The notes beneath the pieces are model-generated. The model did no database searches. It saw only the letters and a list, made by a program, of their open reading frames with translations, and was not told the origin of the DNA. A DNA stretch of 64,000 nt. Origin: a virus. Shown piece by piece: positions 1 to 7,284 of this stretch. Each line of letters starts with the position of its first letter. Positions within the stretch are counted from its first letter, which is position 1. The stretch lies in the IMG/VR virus record IMGVR_UViG_3300034044_000048, positions 1-64,000 of that record. One strand, given 5' to 3'. Made by a program: the position numbers and the translations under genes.

Positions 1-2
1 GA

Positions 3-1004
3 GAAGCTTCTAAAAAGCCTACAGAAGAAGATGTAGAAAAGTTATTAGATGTTTCGTCTGAAATTGAAGAAGGTAATAAAACAGAAGGTGAATTAAAAAT
101 TTTAGCTGAAAAGCTTATAAAAGATGGAGTTTTATTACCTTTTGAAGATGATAAAGATTTAAGTGAGTATACTATTGATGATTTTAAAGAATTATTTGAA
201 GAAAACATAAAAAATAAAGAAGAAGAAATTAAAAATAATACACCTAAAGAATTTTTTGAAGCATTACCTAAAGAATTACAATATGCAGCAAAATATGTAG
301 CTGAAGGTGGAGATGATTTAAAAGGTCTTTTTAAACATTTAGCTTCTTTAGAAGAAACAAAATCTTTATCGTTAGATGATGAAGAAGGTCAAGAGCAAAT
401 AATTAGAGAATATTTAAGAGCTACTAATTATGGTGATGAAGAAGAAATAAATGAAGAAATTGAAACTTGGAAAGATTTAGGTAAATTAGAAGATAAAGCT
501 TCTAAATTTAAGCCTAAATTAGATAAGATGCAAGAAAAAGTAGTTGAACAAAAAATTAAAGAACAAGAATTTAAAAGACAAAAACAAGAAGAAGCTACAA
601 AAGAATATGCTAAATCTGTTTATAGTGTCTTAGAAAAAGGAGAATTAAATGGTTTAAAACTAGATCCTAAAGTTCAAAATATGATATATAATGGATTAAT
701 TCAACCAAATTATACTTCAGCTAATGGTTCTCCTACTAATCTTTTTGGTCATTTATTAGAGAAGCATCAATTTATAGAACCAAGACATGATTTGATAGCA
801 GAGGCTTTATGGTTATTAGCAGATCCTGATGGTTATAAGAAACAATTGACAAATAATATTAATAATAAAGTAACTAAAGAAACAGTTAGAAAACTTAAAA
901 TGGAAGAAGCAAGTAAAGGAAAAAGTTCAGAATATGAACAAGAATCTTCAAGAAAGCCTTCTTTAAAGAAAAGAAATAGAAGAAATTTCTTTGAAAGTAA
1001 ATGA
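3..1004 (+). CDS. Scaffold-like acidic protein, 5'-truncated
   Basis: The reading frame is open from the first bases of the window, so the gene begins upstream; 333 residues are visible and the first internal Met (position 528) is probably not the start. The product is highly charged, rich in Glu and Lys, without cysteine, and mostly predicted helical or coiled coil. A run of acidic helices is followed by a Lys-rich C-terminal tail ending in basic residues. It sits 40 bp upstream of the capsid gene and is read in the same direction. In tailed phages an acidic helical gene directly before the capsid gene is commonly a scaffold, and the basic C-terminal tail resembles the capsid-binding end of scaffolds. 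That role is inferred from composition and position; no family was recognised with certainty. Confidence 0.6.
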   Translation, partial: EASKKPTEEDVEKLLDVSSEIEEGNKTEGELKILAEKLIKDGVLLPFEDDKDLSEYTIDDFKELFEENIKNKEEEIKNNTPKEFFEALPKELQYAAKYVAEGGDDLKGLFKHLASLEETKSLSLDDEEGQEQIIREYLRATNYGDEEEINEEIETWKDLGKLEDKASKFKPKLDKMQEKVVEQKIKEQEFKRQKQEEATKEYAKSVYSVLEKGELNGLKLDPKVQNMIYNGLIQPNYTSANGSPTNLFGHLLEKHQFIEPRHDLIAEALWLLADPDGYKKQLTNNINNKVTKETVRKLKMEEASKGKSSEYEQESSRKPSLKKRNRRNFFESK

Positions 1005-1044
1005 TAATAATAAAAATAAATAAAAACAAATAAAATAAAAACAA

Positions 1045-2658
1045 ATGGCAACACCAACTTTAAACAATGGTATTTTCCTGAGAGACACAGCTTATGAAGC
1101 AAGTTCTCATGTAGATTCCTACCACTTAGTAGATATGCTTAGAGATACGCAACCTACAGACTTAGGTCCTGTAGATATTTGGGCTATGGCTCAAAAAGTA
1201 GAAATGCCTCTCTATCAAATGTCAAGCTTTGGCGGTAAAAATGTAAAATTAATTGATAATGTTAGAGGTGAATGGAAATGGCAAACCCCAATTTCTCAAG
1301 ATTTACCTTACATTATTGAAGATATTGAACCTACTAATGTTAAAAAAGGTCAAGATGGTACAGACTTTAAAATTAAATTAAATAAGAGGTTTGGACATGG
1401 TGATATTATCACATATGACAAATTTAATGGAGTAGAGTTATATATCACAGATGATGACATCTTACCAATGGGAGATGGTTTCATTCATACTGTTAGATTA
1501 GTTAATAATGATAACTACAAATACCTTGATAATAAATTTTTAAGAGAAGGTACTAAGTTTTTTAGAAAAGGTTCTGCAAGAGGTGAATATGGTGAAAGAT
1601 TTTCTGACATTACTGTAAGTTCTGGATTTAGAGAGTTTTATAACTATGTGGGTTCTACGGAAGCACATGTTCATTATTCAGTATCGTCAAGAGCTCATAT
1701 GATGAGTCAAGGTGGTTTAAATGCTGATGGTACAGTTCCTGTAACAGAAATTTGGAGAAGCTTTGATGATAACATTAACCCATCTGTATCTTCTATTGAG
1801 GATATTGTAAAAACTATGGGTAAATCTTATGTTAAAAAAGCAATTGATAATGGAACTTTATCAAGAAGTTTCTTAACAAAAATGGAAGCTTCTCACTTAT
1901 CTAAAATTGCAAATGATATTGAATCTTATTTAATGTGGGGACAAGGTGGTAGAATCCGTCAAGATGGTCCAGATGATTTAAGATTATCAGTTGGTTTATG
2001 GAAACAATTAGATAACTCATTTAAAAAAGTTTATAATAAGAGTAATTTTACATTAGATTTATTTAAATGTGAATTATATAACTTCTATCAAGGAAGAGTT
2101 GAATTTAATGGTCCAGATCCTAAAAGACAATTAATTGTACAAACAGGAATTGGAGGAATGAAATTGGTTAATGAAGCAATTAAAAGAGAAGCAAATGCTG
2201 CTGGTTTAGTTATTCAAGCTGATGACATAGGAGCTATTACTGGTAAAGGTATGGATTTAGGATTTGGATTTGCATATACTTCTTATGTTATTCCTTTCTT
2301 AGCAAATGTTAAATTTGTATTGAATCCTGCTTTTGACAACTTACATACAAATGATATTGAAAATCCAATCATTGATGGTCATCCATTATCTTCTTACTCA
2401 TTTATTATTTTTGATATTACAGATTCAGGAAATGATAACATCTTTTTATTAAAACTTAAATGGGATAATCAATTGAAATGGTGGTATCAAAATGGTACAA
2501 TGGATTACATGGGAAGAACTCAAGGGTTCCAATCATCTGGTCAGTTTAATGGATATAGAGTTATGATGACTCAAACAATGCCAACAATCTGGGTTAAAGA
2601 TCCAACTAAAGTATTAAAAATTGTTATGAGAAACCCAATTACAGGAGGCTCATTCTAA
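1045..2658 (+). CDS. Major capsid protein (crAss-like, HK97-type expected)
   Basis: The product is 537 residues with no predicted membrane segments, about the size of crAss-like capsid subunits. It is the best major capsid candidate because it follows a scaffold-like gene, has an A-rich leader ending AAAAACAAATG, and is closed by its own strong terminator (2676-2706), as expected for a very abundant protein. Codon choice is also less AT-driven than in the flanking genes (more C-ending codons such as TAC, AAC and ATC), as in highly expressed genes. The fold cannot be confirmed by eye. The alternative is that the other isolated structural gene with its own terminator, at 5055, encodes the main capsid subunit, but that protein is cysteine-rich and lies next to adhesion genes. 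Confidence 0.7.
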   Translation: MATPTLNNGIFLRDTAYEASSHVDSYHLVDMLRDTQPTDLGPVDIWAMAQKVEMPLYQMSSFGGKNVKLIDNVRGEWKWQTPISQDLPYIIEDIEPTNVKKGQDGTDFKIKLNKRFGHGDIITYDKFNGVELYITDDDILPMGDGFIHTVRLVNNDNYKYLDNKFLREGTKFFRKGSARGEYGERFSDITVSSGFREFYNYVGSTEAHVHYSVSSRAHMMSQGGLNADGTVPVTEIWRSFDDNINPSVSSIEDIVKTMGKSYVKKAIDNGTLSRSFLTKMEASHLSKIANDIESYLMWGQGGRIRQDGPDDLRLSVGLWKQLDNSFKKVYNKSNFTLDLFKCELYNFYQGRVEFNGPDPKRQLIVQTGIGGMKLVNEAIKREANAAGLVIQADDIGAITGKGMDLGFGFAYTSYVIPFLANVKFVLNPAFDNLHTNDIENPIIDGHPLSSYSFIIFDITDSGNDNIFLLKLKWDNQLKWWYQNGTMDYMGRTQGFQSSGQFNGYRVMMTQTMPTIWVKDPTKVLKIVMRNPITGGSF

Positions 2659-2675
2659 AATAATACACTTAAATA

Positions 2676-2706
2676 AAAAGGGAGAATTTAAAACTTTCTC
2701 CCTTTT
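2676..2706 (+). terminator. Rho-independent terminator after capsid gene
   Basis: An 11-bp perfect stem AAAAGGGAGAA / TTCTCCCTTTT with a 9-base loop lies 18 bp past the capsid stop, and the descending arm ends in a T-run. The A/T-flanked stem makes it partly symmetrical, but no leftward gene ends here. Confidence 0.8.
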
Positions 2707-2708
2707 AA

Positions 2709-2754
2709 TACTTGGTAATAAAAACTATGATAGGATTGCACCCTATACCAAGTA
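2709..2754 (+). other. Second structured intergenic element
   Basis: Arms TACTTGGTA (2709-2717) and TACCAAGTA (2746-2754) are perfectly complementary and enclose a second small stem, ATAGG (2730-2734) with CCTAT (2742-2746), which competes for one base. It follows the terminator directly and ends about 30 bp before the next start codon. It could be a leader structure of the 2785 gene, a processing site or a second terminator without a T-run. The structure is visible; the role is not known. Confidence 0.45.
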
Positions 2755-2784
2755 CTATTATAAACCAACAAAAATAAAATAAAT

Positions 2785-3795
2785 ATGTCTTTTACAAAAG
2801 TAGAAACACCAGGAATTAAAATTAATTCAAAAGTTAGAATTAAACCATTTTTTGATCCTTCAAAAGAAAATATGGGATTAGAAAAATACAACATGGTTGT
2901 TTATGAAGGAGTTTATCATTCAGAACAATTAGCATGTTTAGAACACAATGGTATAAAAAGGTACATAACAGGATTGAATGAATTTGATAAATCAGTTCAA
3001 CTTTTACCAGAAGAAGAAAAAGAAGCAAAAATAAAAGAGATAAGAAAAACAGTATCTCATTTAGAAAAAGTATTAGCTGCAAATGTAATAGATCCTGAAG
3101 ATCCTGATTTTTGGAATAAAGTTAAATTGTTACATCCTTCAAATTCTGAGTTTTGGGATAGAATAGAATTAAGAGTTGGAAATGATACTACTTTTTTAGA
3201 TTCAAAAGATCCATATGATTTAATAAAATTACATGCTATTAAAGCAGGAGGATTTTCTATACTTGCCCCTTCTTTTGAAGAAGCAAAAAATAGATCAGAA
3301 AGTCCAAAATTTTATTTAGATGTAGATGATGTTACAATTGTTTCTAAAAATGAATTTAGAAAAATAAGAAATAAAGCTTTAGGATTATTACAAGAATTAT
3401 ATGATAAAAATTCAAATAAACTATTATATGTTACAAAAGTAGTTAGTGTATCATCTGCTCATTTTAAGAAATCTACACCTAATGATGTTTTATATGAATC
3501 AATGGATAATTATATTAATGGTTTAGGAGAAGAAAAATCAAAAACTAAAGCACCTCAAAGATTTTTAGATATAGCAAGATTATCTCTTAAAGATCTAAAA
3601 ATGAAAGCTATGATTAAAGATGCTATCTTTTATAAATTTATTATATTAAAATCAGATGGTTATTTATATCATGCTGACACTAGTAGTTTATTAGGTAAAA
3701 ATATAGCAGACGTGGCTGAATATTTGAGTAATCCATTAAATGAAGATATTTTAACTAAACTATTAAGTTCAGTTGATGAACAATGGAATAAATAA
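2785..3795 (+). CDS. Conserved virion-module protein, unknown function
   Basis: 336 residues, soluble, with one cysteine. The first third contains a short beta-rich stretch then a charged helix (around residues 70-95). The middle has alternating Asp/Pro/Trp motifs (DPEDPDFWNKVKLL, near residue 110). The last third is helical. It lies between the capsid gene and the connector-type gene at 3798, with only 2 bp to the latter, so the two are probably co-translated. The pattern is reminiscent of a conserved protein encoded directly after the capsid gene in crAss-like phages, for which I know no firmly assigned activity. A structural or assembly role is inferred from position only. Confidence 0.5.
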   Translation: MSFTKVETPGIKINSKVRIKPFFDPSKENMGLEKYNMVVYEGVYHSEQLACLEHNGIKRYITGLNEFDKSVQLLPEEEKEAKIKEIRKTVSHLEKVLAANVIDPEDPDFWNKVKLLHPSNSEFWDRIELRVGNDTTFLDSKDPYDLIKLHAIKAGGFSILAPSFEEAKNRSESPKFYLDVDDVTIVSKNEFRKIRNKALGLLQELYDKNSNKLLYVTKVVSVSSAHFKKSTPNDVLYESMDNYINGLGEEKSKTKAPQRFLDIARLSLKDLKMKAMIKDAIFYKFIILKSDGYLYHADTSSLLGKNIADVAEYLSNPLNEDILTKLLSSVDEQWNK

Positions 3796-3797
3796 AA

Positions 3798-4505
3798 ATG
3801 AATAACTCAACTATAATATTAAAGGTTGAAGAAAGACTCAACAAATTATCAAGTAATGACTATGATAATATTGAGTGTTGGCAAATAGTTGAAGCTTTTA
3901 ACAAAGCTCAAATTGAGTGGGTTAGAAGACAGTTAAGAGGAGCTAACTTATACAGAGATGGTGATGAAAATTCAAGAAGAAGAATAGATGATATTCAAAG
4001 ATTATTAATAGATGTTCCTTTATCAATTACAGATAAAGGACTCTATTTTGAATCTTTAAATGAATTACCTGATAATTATCTTGAATTTAAAAGAATAGAT
4101 GTAGAAGCTAAAAAAGATTGTTGTGAAAATTCAATTGTAATGGCTGTATATTTAGCAGAAGAAGATAATAGAAGTCAGCTATTAAGAGATGAACATAAAA
4201 ATCCATCTTTTGAATGGGGAGAAACTTTTTGTACTTTAATAGGAAATAAAGTAAGAATTTTTACTAATAATAAATTTTCTTTAGAAAATGCAAAATTGAC
4301 ATATTATAGATTTCCTATATACATTGAAGTTAATGGTTGTGTTGATCCTTATACTTCTAATATGAGTACTCAAGATATAAATTGTGAGTTTAAAGATGAT
4401 ATTATAGAATTATTAATTGATGAAGCTGTTGCTATTATTGCTGGAGATATTGAATCTGGTAATCAATTTAGTAGAGGTAGTGAATCAGCTGAAAGAAATA
4501 ACTAA
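3798..4505 (+). CDS. Ring/connector-type tail or neck protein (crAss-like)
   Basis: 235 residues. The N-terminal part is helical (residues 1-75), with the pattern of repeated Leu and Asn, then NIECWQIVEAFNKAQIEW, a basic RRQLRG turn, and RRRIDDIQRLL. A beta-rich middle follows, and the C-terminus is an acidic helix. This arrangement matches the small helical-plus-beta proteins that form rings between portal and tail in crAss-like virions; similar size and layout recur at 14715 and 15401 in this window. The start follows the previous stop by 2 bp. The exact ring position (which layer) cannot be decided from sequence. Confidence 0.5.
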   Translation: MNNSTIILKVEERLNKLSSNDYDNIECWQIVEAFNKAQIEWVRRQLRGANLYRDGDENSRRRIDDIQRLLIDVPLSITDKGLYFESLNELPDNYLEFKRIDVEAKKDCCENSIVMAVYLAEEDNRSQLLRDEHKNPSFEWGETFCTLIGNKVRIFTNNKFSLENAKLTYYRFPIYIEVNGCVDPYTSNMSTQDINCEFKDDIIELLIDEAVAIIAGDIESGNQFSRGSESAERNN

Positions 4506-4508
4506 AAG

Positions 4509-4985
4509 ATGAAAGAAAAAAAAACATTAAAAAAACCTTCTTTTTTTACAATGGAACCTATGAGTCATGAAAAGAAAGAAGAAAAAAAAGAATCTTATGA
4601 TGAAGAACATGAAGAGTTTGTGAGAATGTTACCCATTTATTTATCAAAATTAATGGGAGCAACTACTAAAGGTCATTTAGCTCATTTAACAACTGAAAGT
4701 TATTCTGTTCATAAAGCTCTTGATGATTTTTATAAAGGGATTGTTGATTTAGTAGATAGTGTTGTTGAACAAATTCAAGGAAAATATGAAAAACTTATAG
4801 ACATAAGTATTGTTACAGCTAATTCATTAAAAACAACAAGAGAAGTAGTAGAATATTTAAATAGCTTATATGAATTAATTAATGAAATGCAAGAAGGTTG
4901 CAATTCAAGTGAAATCATAAATACCTTAGATGAAATTAAATCTCTTATTAACAAAACAAAATATAAATTATTATTTTTAAAATAA
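4509..4985 (+). CDS. Helical-bundle protein resembling DUF5856
   Basis: 158 residues. A lysine-rich disordered N-terminus (residues 1-35) precedes a helical core with the pattern GHLAHLTTESYSVHKALDDFY then IVDLVDSVVEQIQGKYE. That His/Glu-containing helix pair resembles the DUF5856 family, which is frequent in phages of Bacteroidota and may adopt a ferritin-like bundle. The function of that family is not established to my knowledge. The gene lies 3 bp after 3798-4505 and ends before a weak hairpin, so it closes the first transcription unit. Assignment is by recollection of the motif and is uncertain. Confidence 0.45.
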   Translation: MKEKKTLKKPSFFTMEPMSHEKKEEKKESYDEEHEEFVRMLPIYLSKLMGATTKGHLAHLTTESYSVHKALDDFYKGIVDLVDSVVEQIQGKYEKLIDISIVTANSLKTTREVVEYLNSLYELINEMQEGCNSSEIINTLDEIKSLINKTKYKLLFLK

Positions 4986-4989
4986 TTAG

Positions 4990-5007
4990 GAATTTTATAT
5001 AAAATTC
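4990..5007 (+). terminator. Weak AT-rich hairpin
   Basis: GAATTTT / AAAATTC, 7 bp, loop ATAT, 5 bp after the stop of the 4509 gene and followed by a T-rich stretch. It has one G-C pair only, so it may be a weak terminator or a transcript-stabilising end. Confidence 0.35.
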
Positions 5008-5054
5008 TTTATATTATAGTATATATATTTATTAACAAAAACAAAAAATAGAAA

Positions 5055-6452
5055 ATGGCTTATTTTAATCATGCTTTTCAAAAAGTATTCTGGGCAGGTG
5101 GAACTTCAGGATACATTAATACAGCAGGTGTAAACTCTGTTGATTTAAAACCTACTTATGGTGTAGGTGCAGTTACTTTTGCTGATCAATCAGCTCCAGG
5201 GTATCCCTCTGTGGCGGTTGCTCCAACAGGAGGGGAACCTTTAACATTAGTAGCTACTTCATTGTATCAAAACGATACAATAGGACCTTTTAATGGAGGT
5301 TATCATGAAACTACTAAATCTAAAATGATAAACCCTAAGTTTATCAGTAAATTTTATGTAGTTGAACCAAAAACTCCATTAACTCACATTATAGGAGTTG
5401 GTGCAACACCTAATTTAAATTTATCTGGAGCAGATGCAGAATGTTGTCCTACTTTTTACTGTAATGAAACTTATGGTATTAGATTTGATTTAAAAGGATC
5501 TCCAGCATTAAGACTTTTAAACCATAATGCTTATCATGTTTCTTGTGGTTATACAGGATGTTGTTCAGGACCTACTCCTGAATTAGTAGATCCTGCAGAT
5601 GTAATGTTTGCATGGATGGCAGATGTTTTAGAAGATCCTATTTTATCTGGTGTTTATGAACAAAGACAAAGATTAGTAAATGTTGGTGTAACTGTTACAT
5701 GTGATAATGGAGCTACTTGGGATTTATATTTACCAGCAAATCCAACAGCAGGTGTTGCAGGTACTTATTTTGAAGCAGATGGTGTTACATTAACTGCAGA
5801 TGCTATAGCTTTTCAAAATGATTTGCAAAATAGTACAGGAGTAACTTTTACAAATGTTCAACCTTCTACTGCATATACTTCAATCTTCGACCCTGCTAAC
5901 CCTAACTGTTGTGCAGGTTTAGTAATGCAATCAGCATTTGTAGAAACTAAATTTGGAGATTGTACTTTCCAAACATCAGATCATTATGAAATTGAACCTT
6001 TATTGATTCAAGCATCTATGGTTGATGAAACAGGAGATCCATGTGTATTTAAACAATTATGTATTTCAGATGGTATTACTCCTTCTGGTACTAATAGTCA
6101 AACTGTATATCCTGCTATTCAATTTGGAACTCAAGCAATGGGTACTGGTGAAAGTGTTTTAAGAGATCTTATTTTATCAGAAAGATATGGTCAAAATCAT
6201 TTTCATACTGATCTAAGAATTAGAGAGATAACACAAGGAGATGATATTACAGCAGCAGTAAATAGAAATGCACTATATGCTTGTTATTTCATCTTACACT
6301 CTGTTCCAAGATATAACAACCCAACAGGGACTTTTGATAATGATCAATATTTACTAGCTATTCCTATGGCAGCTAGAGATACTAACTTTGAGAATTTCAT
6401 GGCTTCATGGTTAGCAGGTGCTAATAACCCTACAACACTACAAGTATACTAA
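5055..6452 (+). CDS. Cysteine-rich structural protein, unknown family
   Basis: 465 residues with about 14 cysteines, many in CC or CxxC pairs (AECCPTFYC near 130, CGYTGCC near 165, NPNCCAG near 280, CVFKQLC near 330). It is glycine- and threonine-rich with little charge and no signal peptide, as expected of a beta-rich virion surface protein. The gene is isolated: it has its own A-rich leader of about 70 bp and is followed by a strong terminator (6477-6516), which points to high dosage. Possible roles are a capsid decoration protein, a head fibre base or a tail component. I do not recognise the family; the high cysteine content sets it apart from the capsid and cargo proteins but matches the adhesion cassette downstream. 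Confidence 0.5.
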   Translation: MAYFNHAFQKVFWAGGTSGYINTAGVNSVDLKPTYGVGAVTFADQSAPGYPSVAVAPTGGEPLTLVATSLYQNDTIGPFNGGYHETTKSKMINPKFISKFYVVEPKTPLTHIIGVGATPNLNLSGADAECCPTFYCNETYGIRFDLKGSPALRLLNHNAYHVSCGYTGCCSGPTPELVDPADVMFAWMADVLEDPILSGVYEQRQRLVNVGVTVTCDNGATWDLYLPANPTAGVAGTYFEADGVTLTADAIAFQNDLQNSTGVTFTNVQPSTAYTSIFDPANPNCCAGLVMQSAFVETKFGDCTFQTSDHYEIEPLLIQASMVDETGDPCVFKQLCISDGITPSGTNSQTVYPAIQFGTQAMGTGESVLRDLILSERYGQNHFHTDLRIREITQGDDITAAVNRNALYACYFILHSVPRYNNPTGTFDNDQYLLAIPMAARDTNFENFMASWLAGANNPTTLQVY

Positions 6453-6476
6453 TACTTATAGTATAATAACTAATAT

Positions 6477-6516
6477 AAAAGGGAGAGTGAGATATAATTT
6501 CTCCTCTCCTTTTTTT
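6477..6516 (+). terminator. Strong rho-independent terminator
   Basis: Left arm AAAAGGGAGAGTGAGA and right arm TCTCCTCTCCTTTT pair over 15 positions with one bulged T and one G-T wobble, loop TATAATT, and the right arm runs into eight T residues. It lies 25 bp after the 5055 gene and 16 bp before the next start. Confidence 0.85.
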
Positions 6517-6531
6517 TAATTCATATAAAAA

Positions 6532-7077
6532 ATGGCAAAACATAGTTTAAGTTTAGAAGTTTTAGAAACAAGAAATGAGTGTCAATTATGTATAATAGAT
6601 ACAAGTATCTATGCTGATAAATTACCAATTGATTGCCCTTATATTGATATTTTAGTTCCTGGTTTTACTTGTGCTGTTAGACTAGAAGTTCAACCTAGAT
6701 TTTGCAATCTTTGTTTTACAGCTTGTGATTTAACAATTCAAACTTCAGATTGTGGTATTGTATTTAATTCATTACCTGATGGTGTTTATGCTATTAGATA
6801 TAGTGTTTCTCCAAATGAATATGTTTATGTTGAATATAATCATTTAAGAATTGCAAAAGCTTTAAATAAATTAAATGAATTATATTGCACAATAGATTCT
6901 GGTAATTGTGAACCTTCTGAAAAAAATAAATCATTATTAAAAAAAGCACAAGAAATTGAAACTTTATTAAAGGCTGCTAAAGCTAAAGTTGAATACTGTC
7001 ATGAGCCAAAAGAAGGAATGGATTTATATGAATTTGCAATGAAAAAATTAAATAAAATAAATTGTTCAACTTGTTAA
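6532..7077 (+). CDS. Cysteine-rich small protein, unknown
   Basis: 181 residues, about 14 cysteines. The first 95 residues are beta-rich with spaced CxxC pairs (ECQLC near 20, CNLCFTAC near 60, DCGIV near 73); a helical segment follows (residues 100-145, ALNKLNELYC and a Lys-rich helix), and the protein ends in CSTC. No catalytic motif is visible. It opens the adhesion cassette just after the 6477 terminator, so its transcript either reads through or starts inside the short gap. It might bind metal or be disulfide-stapled in the mature virion; a fibre-adaptor role is inferred from neighbourhood only. Confidence 0.45.
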   Translation: MAKHSLSLEVLETRNECQLCIIDTSIYADKLPIDCPYIDILVPGFTCAVRLEVQPRFCNLCFTACDLTIQTSDCGIVFNSLPDGVYAIRYSVSPNEYVYVEYNHLRIAKALNKLNELYCTIDSGNCEPSEKNKSLLKKAQEIETLLKAAKAKVEYCHEPKEGMDLYEFAMKKLNKINCSTC

Positions 7078-7089
7078 AACCAATAAAAA

Positions 7090-7284
7090 ATGGCAAATTG
7101 TTTAAATTGTAAAAGAGAATTAAGTTGTTCTTGTAAAAGAAGAACTGCCTCAAATGGAAAATCTGTTTGTACCTATTGTTTATCTACTTATGAACAAATA
7201 ATAGCTAAGAATAAAAATTTAAATATCAAAGTTAGTGCTAAAGATAATGAACCTACTATAATTAACGTAAATGTAAATAAATAA
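7090..7284 (+). CDS. Small zinc-ribbon-like protein
   Basis: 64 residues with the order CxxC (C4, C7), CxC (C13, C15) and CxxC (near 27 and 30), separated by basic residues, then a short hydrophilic tail. Three close cysteine pairs in a small basic protein suggest a zinc ribbon or knuckle. It begins 12 bp after the 6532 gene and its stop overlaps the next start as TAATG, so translation is probably coupled to the propeller protein at 7284. What it binds is unknown; a chaperone or adaptor for the neighbouring fibre protein is one possibility. Confidence 0.5.
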   Translation: MANCLNCKRELSCSCKRRTASNGKSVCTYCLSTYEQIIAKNKNLNIKVSAKDNEPTIINVNVNK

